A DNA stretch of 35,187 nucleotides from NCBI GenBank assembly GCA_026125665.1, contig JAHCKS010000052.1:1-35187 (forward strand), given 5' to 3'. Each line of letters starts with the position of its first letter. The first letter of the stretch is position 1. Positions 27,288-33,828 of this stretch are shown here, one piece after another. The DNA is from Rubrivivax sp. (GTDB taxonomy: Bacteria; Pseudomonadota; Gammaproteobacteria; Burkholderiales; Burkholderiaceae_C). A program made the translations under genes and the position numbers. The notes beneath the pieces are model-generated. The model saw nothing but the letters and a program-made list of their open reading frames with translations. It searched no databases and had not been told where the DNA came from.

Positions 27288-27490
27288 ACGCGCCCACGCC
27301 TGACACGGTCGCGCGTGCCGCGCGGTGGGGCCTGCTGATCGAGCCGACCGATGCCGGCTGGCGCCTCGTGCGCGCTTCGGGCGAGGTTGTCTTCTCGGGC
27401 ACCGCAGTCGAGGTGCAGTCCAAGCTGATCGCCGCTGACCTGGCCGCCGTTCATGCGCTGCTGAGGCGGGTGAGGGGGCGCGCGTCGTGA
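27284..27490 (+). CDS. Unrecognised small protein, 68 residues
   Basis: A GTG start at 27284 overlaps the previous stop, and the stop overlaps the next GTG start. The product (MNAPTPDTVARAARWGLLIEPTDAGWRLVRASGEVVFSGTAVEVQSKLIAADLAAVHALL) looks like a small alpha/beta domain with a basic C-terminus. The family is unknown. It is supported by tight coupling and by continuity of the operon rather than by homology. Confidence 0.65.
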   Translation: MNAPTPDTVARAARWGLLIEPTDAGWRLVRASGEVVFSGTAVEVQSKLIAADLAAVHALLRRVRGRAS

Positions 27491-28320
27491 TCAACTGGAA
27501 GGAGCGGCGCCAGCCCTGCCCGCAGTGTGGCCGCGAGGGCGAGAAAGGCTCGCGCGGCACGCTCAGCGCCGGCGCGATGCCAGCGGGGACGAAGTACCCG
27601 GGCCGCCTGCATGCGCACTGCCACCGCTGCGGCTTCAACGCCTGGCCGGACGACGTGCAGGCCGAGCTCGACGCGAAGGCCGTGCACGAGCAGGAGAAGC
27701 GGCACGAGCGGCTATCGCCCTTCGGCCACAAGCTGCTGCGGCAGTGCACGCGGCCGCTCGTCGGCACGGCCCGCGCCTACTTGCAGGCGCGCGAATGCGT
27801 GCTGCCACCAGACGACGGCGACCTCTACTGCCACTCGGCGCTGCCGCACAAGCCGAGCGGCACCGTCGCGCCGGCGCTCGTCGCGCTCGTCACCGACGCG
27901 GTGACCGGCGAGCCGTTGACGCTGCATCGCACCTGGGTCCGCAGCGACGGCACGAAGGCGCCGTTCGAGCGGCCGCGGATGCTGCTACCGCGGCACCGCA
28001 AGGCCGGGGGCGCAGTGCGGCTGTGGCCCGACGAGGCCGTGTCGCATGGCCTGGCCATCGCCGAGGGCGTCGAAACGGCGCTGTCCCTCGCGCATGCCTT
28101 CGCGCCTGTGTGGGCCTGCCTCGACGCTCAGAACCTCGCCGCGTTCCCCGTGCTGGGCGGCATCGAGTGCTTGACGATCGCCGCGGACAACGACGAGGCC
28201 GGGCGCGATGCCGCCGATGCCTGCGCGCGCCGCTGGCACGCCGCAGGGCGAGAAGTGCGCATCGTCATGGCGCCCGAGGCCGGCGCGGACCTCAACGACC
28301 TGGCACGGGAGGCCGCATGA
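27487..28320 (+). CDS. Toprim primase-like protein with zinc finger
   Basis: The 277-residue product has an N-terminal four-Cys zinc-binding pattern (Cys11, Cys14, Cys45, Cys48: CPQC ... CHRC), as in bacterial and phage primases. A DUF7146-like middle follows (about 80-175), then a C-terminal Toprim domain (HGLAIAEGVETALSLA with the conserved Glu, and ADNDEAGRDAADAC with the Asp pair). This layout primes DNA replication in satellites and plasmids. The helicase part is a separate gene that starts at the stop codon (ATGA, 28317), so the pair replaces a fused primase-helicase. The start is GTG at 27487. Confidence 0.87.
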   Translation: MINWKERRQPCPQCGREGEKGSRGTLSAGAMPAGTKYPGRLHAHCHRCGFNAWPDDVQAELDAKAVHEQEKRHERLSPFGHKLLRQCTRPLVGTARAYLQARECVLPPDDGDLYCHSALPHKPSGTVAPALVALVTDAVTGEPLTLHRTWVRSDGTKAPFERPRMLLPRHRKAGGAVRLWPDEAVSHGLAIAEGVETALSLAHAFAPVWACLDAQNLAAFPVLGGIECLTIAADNDEAGRDAADACARRWHAAGREVRIVMAPEAGADLNDLAREAA

Positions 28321-29483
28321 CGGTTGCGAAGCTGCTGCAACTCGTCGACGGCGCCGCCGGCTTCGCGCCTGTGACCGCGCCCGCGCCGCTCGCCGAGCTC
28401 GAGGCCTACTTCGCGCGCTTCGTCGCCTACCCGAGCGAGCACGCCCGTGTCGCTCACACCCTGTGGGCCGCGCATGCGCACCTGATGGACGCGTGGCAGT
28501 CCACGCCGCGCATCGCGTTCCTGAGCCCGGAGCCCGCCAGCGGCAAGAGCCGCGCGCTCGAGATCACCGAGACCGTCGTGCCGAACCCGGTGCAGGCCGT
28601 CAACGTCACGCCGGCCTACCTGTTCCGCAAGATCGGCGAAGGCGACACGCTGCCGACCGTGCTATTCGACGAGGCGGACACGGTGTGGGGGCCGCGGGCC
28701 TCGACCGAGAACGAGGAGCTACGCGGGCTGCTGAACGCTGGCCACCGGCGCGGCGCTGTCGCCGGCCGCTGCATCGTCGTCGGCAAGACCGTTCGCACTG
28801 AGGAGCTGCCGGCCTTCTGCGCCGTCGCGCTGGCCGGGCTGGGCGACCTGCCAGACACCATCCTCACCCGCAGCGTCATCGTGCGCATGCGCCGGCGCGC
28901 GCCTCACGAGGCCGTCGAGCCGTTCAGGCCGCGACTGCACGAGGCTGAGGGGCACGCGCTGCGCAATCGCCTGGCCGGATGGGCGGACAGTGTGCGCGCT
29001 GCGATGGCCGAGGCCCTTCCGACGATGCCGCCCGGCGTGTGCGACCGCGACGCGGATGTGTGGGAGCCGCTGCTCGCGGTGGCGGATGCTGCCGGGGGCG
29101 ACTGGCCGCAGCGCGCCCGCGTGGCGGCTGTTGCGCTTGTTGCGGCTGCTAAAGCCGGGACTCCCAGCCTCGGCGTGCGGCTGCTGGCTGACCTTCGAAC
29201 GGTGTTCGGTGACCGTGAGGTGATGAGTACTGTCGAGATCCTGAAGGACCTGTGCGCGATCGAGGAAAGCCCCTGGGCAGACCTGAAGGGGAAAGCGCTC
29301 GACGCGCGTGGACTCTCCAACCGCCTCAAGGCCTACGGCGTGTCACCCACCACCGTGCGGATCGGTGAACACACACCCAAGGGCTACAGAAAGTCTGACC
29401 TATTCGACACGTGGCAACGCTACCTAGGTGGTCCCGGTATAGGAGTCGCAACGTCCGCCACAAACGCAACGGCGGCCGAGTGA
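28317..29483 (+). CDS. DUF3631-type ATPase, probable replication helicase/loader
   Basis: The 388-residue P-loop protein has a Walker A-like PEPASGKS (71-78, lacking the usual first Gly) and Walker B VLFDEAD (115-121), followed by ARG-rich segments typical of DUF3631. Proteins with this domain follow Toprim primases in integrative elements and are thought to unwind or load at the origin. The C-terminal region has a wHTH-like part (LSNRLKAYGVSPTTVRIGEHTPKGYRKSDLFDTW) and ends with a repeated AT[SN] tripeptide. Those codons form the left half of a 9-bp repeat cluster. It is coupled to the primase by ATGA. Confidence 0.87.
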   Translation: MTVAKLLQLVDGAAGFAPVTAPAPLAELEAYFARFVAYPSEHARVAHTLWAAHAHLMDAWQSTPRIAFLSPEPASGKSRALEITETVVPNPVQAVNVTPAYLFRKIGEGDTLPTVLFDEADTVWGPRASTENEELRGLLNAGHRRGAVAGRCIVVGKTVRTEELPAFCAVALAGLGDLPDTILTRSVIVRMRRRAPHEAVEPFRPRLHEAEGHALRNRLAGWADSVRAAMAEALPTMPPGVCDRDADVWEPLLAVADAAGGDWPQRARVAAVALVAAAKAGTPSLGVRLLADLRTVFGDREVMSTVEILKDLCAIEESPWADLKGKALDARGLSNRLKAYGVSPTTVRIGEHTPKGYRKSDLFDTWQRYLGGPGIGVATSATNATAAE

Positions 29484-29510
29484 TGTTGTGGACGTTGCGC
29501 ATGTTGCGGC
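29447..29510. repeat. 9-bp iteron-like cluster in inverted halves (candidate origin)
   Basis: The left half has three 9-bp units: CGCAACGTC (29447), CGCCACAAA (29456) and CGCAACGGC (29465). The right half has three units in opposite sense: TGTTGTGGA (29484), CGTTGCGCA (29493) and TGTTGCGGC (29502). The cluster straddles the ATPase stop codon. Regular 9-bp phasing in both halves and the position directly after the replication genes suit an origin or an operator. The left half could be explained by protein repeats alone; the right half is non-coding. Confidence 0.5.
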
Positions 29511-29595
29511 TCCGGGTCCTGTCCGGACCACCCCGGCCGAGGGTGCGAAACGAGCCCGAAACCGCGCCAGTGACTGGCCCGGGGGTAGGTGAACC

Positions 29596-30015
29596 GTGCC
29601 CCATGTGAACGGCGGGCGCCTGACGCAGACCGCGCTCGCCGCCGCGCTGGGCGTCAGCAAAGCGCGCGTGACGGCGCTGAAGAGGCAGGGCATGCCGGTG
29701 CACGACCTGGGGCTGGCGCTGGCCTGGCGTGGCAGCCACCTCGACCCGGCGCGCACGAAGCAGGGCCGCGCGGACGGGAACACGGGCCTGGCGTTCGGCG
29801 GGCGACCTGCGGCCGAGAAGGTCGCCGACCTGATCGCGCTCGCCGAGGGGGTGGCCGGCGTCATGGTGGACGACGCCGGCCGGCCGCACATCTTCGCCGA
29901 GGGGCTGCCGCATCTGCGCGCACTCCTGCGGGACCTATCGGCCGACGCACTGGCACGCGTGCGCCTACCGCTGCGCTGCTGGCATGCACTGACCGACGAC
30001 GAGGCCGAGACGTGA
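29596..30015 (+). CDS. HTH protein resembling a phage terminase small subunit
   Basis: The 139-residue product has an N-terminal helix-turn-helix (LTQTALAAALGVSKARVTALKRQGMPVHDLGLALAWRGSHLD). This resembles Nu1/TerS-type DNA-recognition domains, where 'GMP' and an 'A.AWR..L' helix often follow the HTH. The C-terminal half (about 75-139) is helical. TerS proteins select the DNA to be packaged. No large terminase is encoded nearby, so it could redirect a helper's enzyme. An AGGTG ribosome site precedes the GTG at 29596. A generic transcription regulator is the alternative. Confidence 0.6.
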   Translation: MPHVNGGRLTQTALAAALGVSKARVTALKRQGMPVHDLGLALAWRGSHLDPARTKQGRADGNTGLAFGGRPAAEKVADLIALAEGVAGVMVDDAGRPHIFAEGLPHLRALLRDLSADALARVRLPLRCWHALTDDEAET

Positions 30016-30416
30016 CCGACCTGCAGGCCCTGGCCCTCGAGGTGCGCGCACTGCGCGCCGAGCTTGCCGAGGTGGGCGCCGACGTGGCCGACCTCGTGCG
30101 CCGCCAGGCGACCCCCGAGGATCGGCGCGCCGGCGCCGTGCTCGTGCCGCTGGCCGGCGAGGTGATGGGCCCACGGGCCTTCGCGCCTGGCGAGTTCGTG
30201 AAGGCCGCCGGCCGGCGCCGTGATGCCGTCGGCCAGGCCGTGCTCGAGACGCTGCACGAGCGCGACCTGCTCGACGATGACGGCGGCTTTCGCACGCTGG
30301 GGCGCCTGTTCCGCCGCGTGCAGCGCATCGCCTTCGATGGCTTCCGGCTGGTGCCCGAGGGCGGCCGGTGGCGCGTCGTTTCCGTGGCTCGAAACGGCGA
30401 ACAGTGGCCCGGCTGA
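30012..30416 (+). CDS. Unrecognised protein with N-terminal coiled coil, 134 residues
   Basis: Start GTG 30012 overlaps the TerS-like stop (GTGA). Residues 1-38 form a heptad-like helix (LQALALEVRALRAELAEVGADVADLVRRQ). Residues 60-134 look like a small winged-helix domain (PGEFVKAAGRRRDAVGQAVLETLHERDLLDDDGGF...). It lies between the TerS-like gene and the capsid gene, so a packaging or scaffold role is possible, but no family supports it. Confidence 0.68.
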   Translation: MTDLQALALEVRALRAELAEVGADVADLVRRQATPEDRRAGAVLVPLAGEVMGPRAFAPGEFVKAAGRRRDAVGQAVLETLHERDLLDDDGGFRTLGRLFRRVQRIAFDGFRLVPEGGRWRVVSVARNGEQWPG

Positions 30417-30431
30417 CGATCCACCGACACC

Positions 30432-31523
30432 ATGCGCCGCATGAGCTTCGCACCTGACACCCCCATCACGCCAGCGGTCGACGCAGTACTGCGCGCTGCC
30501 GAGAGCCAGTCCCCGACGCTGCGCTATCGCGCACGGCAAGAGGCGCCGCCCTTCAACCTTGCCGCGCTGCTGCTGGCGCGCACGGAAGGCAAGCCGCTGC
30601 CCGAGGACGAAGCGACCATGTGCAGCCTCTGGTCGCGCGCGGCCGGGGAGGCCATGTACCTGGGCAGTCACGACTGGATCGGCTGGGGTGCGCTGGCGCA
30701 GGCCCGGGCCATGTCGGTCGAGAGCGGGCCGAAGGGCGGCTACATGATCGGCGGCGCCGTCGGCCCGATGGTGGAAGCCCTGCGCGGCGACAGCATCGCC
30801 ATCGCGCTCGGCGCGCGCGTCGTCTCGGGGTTGACCGAAGGCGTGACCTTCCCGCGCGAGGTTGTCACCGGCACGGCGTCCTGGATCGCCGCCGGCACCG
30901 CGCCGCCGACCGATGCCGAGCCCACGCTGGGCGGCATCTCGGTTGGCGTGCATACGTGTGTCGCGCTGTCGGACTTCAGCCTGCAGCTGCTGCGCTCCGA
31001 GGCAGGCGCCACCTACGCGCCGCGCATCGTCACCGCCAACGCCGGCGAGGCGCTGGACAAGGCCGTGATCAACGGCGCCGGCGGGGCCGAGCCGCTCGGC
31101 ATCCTCCGCACGCCAGGCGTCACGACGGTATCGGGCGCGTCGATCACGTGGGCCACGATCGCCGGCATGCGCGAGACGTCGCTCGCGGCAGGCGCGCGTG
31201 AGGATGCGCTCGTGTGGCTCGGTGCGCCGAACGTGCAGAAGCTGCTGAGCTCGCGCGAGAAGGCCAGCGGCAGCGGGTTCATCTGGGCCAACGGCGCGAT
31301 CGACGGCATCCGCGCCGTGGCGACCAAGCGCGTACCCGATGGCACGCTCGTGCTCGTGCCGATGGGCACGGTTCTGATCGCTGGCTTCGGCCCCGGCCCG
31401 ACGGTCGAGATGAGCCAAAGCTCCGGCTTCAACGTTGCGAGCGCGACGCTGCGCCAGGTGATCACCGCCGACGTGGCGGCGCTCAACCCGGGCGCGATCG
31501 TCGTCGCCTCGAGCATCACCTGA
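30432..31523 (+). CDS. HK97-fold phage major capsid protein
   Basis: The 363-residue product has an N-terminal delta-like region (about 1-95, PPFNLAALLLARTEGKPLPEDEATM). The HK97-type capsid core follows: GGYMIGGAVGPMVEALRGDSIAIALGARVV, EGVTFPREVVTGTASWIAAGTAPP, then the A-domain hallmark AVINGAGGAEPLGILRTPGVTTV and a C-terminal IDGIRAVATKRVPDGTLVLVPMG strand set. It should form the capsid shell. No portal or classical prohead protease gene is present in the element. RBS support is weak; start ATG 30432 lies 15 bases after the previous stop, with Met4 as an alternative. Confidence 0.9.
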   Translation: MRRMSFAPDTPITPAVDAVLRAAESQSPTLRYRARQEAPPFNLAALLLARTEGKPLPEDEATMCSLWSRAAGEAMYLGSHDWIGWGALAQARAMSVESGPKGGYMIGGAVGPMVEALRGDSIAIALGARVVSGLTEGVTFPREVVTGTASWIAAGTAPPTDAEPTLGGISVGVHTCVALSDFSLQLLRSEAGATYAPRIVTANAGEALDKAVINGAGGAEPLGILRTPGVTTVSGASITWATIAGMRETSLAAGAREDALVWLGAPNVQKLLSSREKASGSGFIWANGAIDGIRAVATKRVPDGTLVLVPMGTVLIAGFGPGPTVEMSQSSGFNVASATLRQVITADVAALNPGAIVVASSIT

Positions 31524-31535
31524 CCCTGCGCACAT

Positions 31536-31916
31536 ATGCGCACAGTAGGACACCTCCGCCCCGGCCGAGACAGCACGCGCATAGGCCGGCGCGGAGAGGG
31601 CGCGAGCCCCGACCGTCACGCGATGCGCGCGCACTGGCCCAGCGGCGCGCCGATGGGGCCCTCGCCAGGCGCTGCGCCGGCCGGCCGTACCTTTCGCGGC
31701 GAGGCGGGCAGTGCGACAGGGGGCGACTCTTCCGCCGGGGGCTTCCGCGTCCGGCTGACGCGGGCCACGATCATCGACGGCAGGCGCTTCGCCGCAGGCG
31801 CGCAGCTTCGCGCCGACGCCGAGGGCGCATTGCGGCTCGTGCGCAGCGGCGCCGCCTACCTCGTCGACGCGAACGACCTGCAGCGGCTGGCCGCGAGTGT
31901 GGAGGCGCCGCGGTGA
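31536..31916 (+). CDS. Small capsid-neighbour protein, 126 residues
   Basis: The C-terminal part (about 70-120: FRVRLTRATIIDGRRFAAGAQLRADAEGALRLVRSGAAYLVDANDLQRL) resembles short proteins often coded beside capsid genes. Those share a pattern of 'v.v..p..v.G....pG..v.l....A..L...G.A'. The first about 60 residues are Arg/Gly/Pro-rich and may be disordered, or the true start may be further in (ATG 31623). Its stop overlaps the next GTG start. The exact structural role is unknown. Confidence 0.6.
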   Translation: MRTVGHLRPGRDSTRIGRRGEGASPDRHAMRAHWPSGAPMGPSPGAAPAGRTFRGEAGSATGGDSSAGGFRVRLTRATIIDGRRFAAGAQLRADAEGALRLVRSGAAYLVDANDLQRLAASVEAPR

Positions 31917-33064
31917 CGCTGCTACATGCCGTCGTGCACCGCGCCCGCGCGTTCTTCGCATCCGACTCGACCGGCTACTACTCGCGCGGCGACACGGCCG
32001 ATGTAGTGCGCTGGCCAGGCGGCGCGCCGCTCAACGTGTGCAAGGCGCGCGCGTTCCCGAACATCGGGTGCGTGCTGCTGGCCGCCGGCCGCATCGGCGA
32101 GCACGCGCGCCAGATCGTCGACGGCGCGCATTCCTTCGAGCATGCAGTGCAGCGGCTGCACGAGCTGCTGCCCGCGTTCGTCGTCGGGCCGGGCTCCTAC
32201 CTCGGCCAGCCGCTGCGGCAGTTCGTCGCCCTGGTGGGACCGAGCCGCGACGGCATGTGCGCGGTGCAGTTCCGCAGCGAGGCGGGCTACCGGCCGGAAT
32301 GGACCTTCCCGCAAGCCGGCGGCGCCGCGTGCGTGTGCACCCCTGCGCCTGTGGCTGACCTCTCCGCGCCCGGGTGCCTCGACAGCATGGCCGCCTTCGC
32401 GCGTGCGGCGATCGAGCAGGCTCGCAAGGCTGATGCAGCGGCGCCCTACGGCGGCGCGCTCGTCGTCGGGTGCGTCGACGCTGACGGCGCGATCACGATG
32501 CGCCGCGCCGGCGACCTCGGCATGCCGCCCCGCAGGCCTGGCGCCGATGACCTCGTGTGCCTGCCGTGGCAGTTCGAGCGGCCGCCGGTGCCGAGCGTGG
32601 CGCAGCTTCTCTACGGCGTGGCCACCGAGACCTACGCCGACGAGGGCTCATCGGACTCCGTCACCGTCGCGGTGGATGGCGTGCTCGCGTCCAAGGTGGC
32701 GACGAGCCGCAGCTACACGAACACGACCTTGCGCACGGTCATGGTGCAGTTCGAGTGCAGCATCTTCGGGCTGTACCACTCGGCGGGCTCGCTCACGGCA
32801 CCGCCGACCGACTATCTGGCGATGCAGTGGGTCATCGAGATCAACAGCACGCCGGTGCTGTCGCAGATCTTCTACCAGTCGCAGGGCTCGATTCCGACCT
32901 CATCGGCGAAGGTGGATGGGCGCGACTTCTGGCAGCGCGAGCTCGCCGCGGGCGACTCGATCACCGTGGAGGTGCGCGCCATCGTGGACAACGAGGGCTC
33001 GAACAGCTCGGCCACGGCTGCCTGGGACAAGTCCCGACTGCGCACGAGCATCATCAAAGCGTGA
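31913..33064 (+). CDS. Putative proteasome/HslV-like Ntn hydrolase fused to a beta-rich C-terminal domain
   Basis: The 383-residue product starts GTG-ACG, giving Met-Thr. If Met is removed, Thr becomes residue 1, and Asp then falls exactly at position 17 (AFFASDST), as in HslV and proteasome beta subunits. The segment CKARAFPNIGCVLLAAGR (about 43-60) matches the catalytic-Lys strand pattern of HslV (K-x-R-x5-8-V-x3-A-G), displaced by about ten residues. Alternating strands and a helix (DSMAAFARAAIEQARKAD), then ALVVGCVDADGAITMR, complete an Ntn-like core to about residue 205. Residues 230-383 are beta-rich, with no recognised family. It directly follows the capsid genes and overlaps the gene before it. 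A role in capsid maturation or particle structure is inference. Confidence 0.5.
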   Translation: MTLLHAVVHRARAFFASDSTGYYSRGDTADVVRWPGGAPLNVCKARAFPNIGCVLLAAGRIGEHARQIVDGAHSFEHAVQRLHELLPAFVVGPGSYLGQPLRQFVALVGPSRDGMCAVQFRSEAGYRPEWTFPQAGGAACVCTPAPVADLSAPGCLDSMAAFARAAIEQARKADAAAPYGGALVVGCVDADGAITMRRAGDLGMPPRRPGADDLVCLPWQFERPPVPSVAQLLYGVATETYADEGSSDSVTVAVDGVLASKVATSRSYTNTTLRTVMVQFECSIFGLYHSAGSLTAPPTDYLAMQWVIEINSTPVLSQIFYQSQGSIPTSSAKVDGRDFWQRELAAGDSITVEVRAIVDNEGSNSSATAAWDKSRLRTSIIKA

Positions 33065-33086
33065 ACCTGCCGACTGCGCCTGTCGT

Positions 33087-33108
33087 CTCCGATGCCATGG
33101 CATCGGAG
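33087..33108. terminator. Perfect 22-bp palindrome between convergent genes
   Basis: CTCCGATGC pairs with GCATCGGAG around the centre CATG, forming a perfect palindrome of 22 bases. It lies 23 bases after the Ntn-like gene stop and 11 bases before the stop of the - strand HEPN-like gene. It lacks a T-run. It may end both transcripts or bind a dimeric protein. Confidence 0.45.
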
Positions 33109-33118
33109 GGGGCAGGGA

Positions 33119-33757
33119 TCATCCTCGAACAACAAACCGCCTTAGATCCTTGGGCACTGGCTCGGGCTGTGTATACCGCCATGGCCTTGCGTCAGGTAGA
33201 GGAGGAAGCGGCTCGCTCTGCTTCCATCGAGGCTTGCGGTGCCTCTCAAGGCGAAGGTCAATCGCCCGCAGGTCACCGCTGATCAAGTCGATGCCGCGTG
33301 CGTCGAATGCAAGGCCCCGATCCTTGGCCGGCTTGTTGAGGCGCCCTACGTTGCTGATGTGAATCTTGTTCTCGTCGTCGAAGAACAGCACGCGGGTTGA
33401 GCCGTAGTGGGCAATGAAGTCCCGCGCCGTGTTGAGCGTGCCCAGGTGATCAAGCAGCGGCCGGAGATCGGCGGCCCGCTCCGGCGGGATGATGTCGTTC
33501 TCGATGAGCGCTCGAAGCGCCCCCCCGAGTACGCTTGCCCGCATGCCAGAGGCGATCGCGCGGCCTACGTTGCTCGGCATCCCCGCGTACATCAGCAGCG
33601 TGAGGTACAGGGAGTGCTCGGCGTCAGAGAACGCAAGCACCATTCGCCCGACGGCGGCATAGAACGCCGCGCTCTCCTCCTGCACCGCTTTGAGCCGCGC
33701 GTTCAGCGCATCGTCGTTGATGCGGCTCGAAAGCGTGAACCCGCCCGCTGCCCTCAT
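33119..33757 (-). CDS. HEPN-like protein with RX4H motif (possible defence RNase)
   Basis: This 212-residue, mostly helical protein has a core of a long N-terminal helix bundle (about 15-85: FYAAVGRMVLAFSDAEHSLYLTLLMYAGMP). A helix at about 103-117 carries LNTARDFIAH, with Arg112 and His117 in the RX4H arrangement of HEPN ribonucleases; the polar residue after Arg is Asp. The C-terminal tail is Pro/Arg-rich. It stands alone, opposite to all other element genes and beside the right att site, a usual position for accessory or defence cargo. Start ATG 33757 has no strong ribosome site. Confidence 0.55.
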   Translation of the reverse strand: MRAAGGFTLSSRINDDALNARLKAVQEESAAFYAAVGRMVLAFSDAEHSLYLTLLMYAGMPSNVGRAIASGMRASVLGGALRALIENDIIPPERAADLRPLLDHLGTLNTARDFIAHYGSTRVLFFDDENKIHISNVGRLNKPAKDRGLAFDARGIDLISGDLRAIDLRLERHRKPRWKQSEPLPPLPDARPWRYTQPEPVPKDLRRFVVRG

Positions 33758-33765
33758 GGCAGGAC

Positions 33766-33789
33766 GTGGGTGAAGACGTGGGTAGGAGT
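33766..33789. repeat. Tandem 12-bp TGGGT motif near the right end (candidate integrase arm sites)
   Basis: GTGGGTGAAGAC and GTGGGTAGGAGT stand in tandem with a 12-bp period, 40 bases inside the right att repeat. They match the left-end block at 24108 at 17 of the first 21 bases. The shared period and location at both ends favour integrase or AlpA binding. The block also overlaps the likely promoter region of the HEPN-like gene. Confidence 0.42.
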
Positions 33790-33828
33790 CATATGCTGGC
33801 CTGCAGGCCCCATGAAATCTGTGTTTCC

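Noticed and set aside
29411-29608. Small + strand ORF (65 codons) across the iteron cluster
   Set aside because: It overlaps the end of the ATPase gene, has no ribosome site, and its product mirrors the repeat units.
31214-31912. Upstream extension of the Ntn-like gene frame
   Set aside because: It overlaps the capsid gene and the small neighbour in another frame, and its product is an Arg-rich shadow. The GTG at 31913 overlaps the previous stop and gives the Met-Thr start.
24000-33800. CRISPR array, rRNA genes or insertion-sequence transposase in the element
   Set aside because: No regularly spaced long repeats, rRNA-like sequence or DDE-type transposase motifs were seen.
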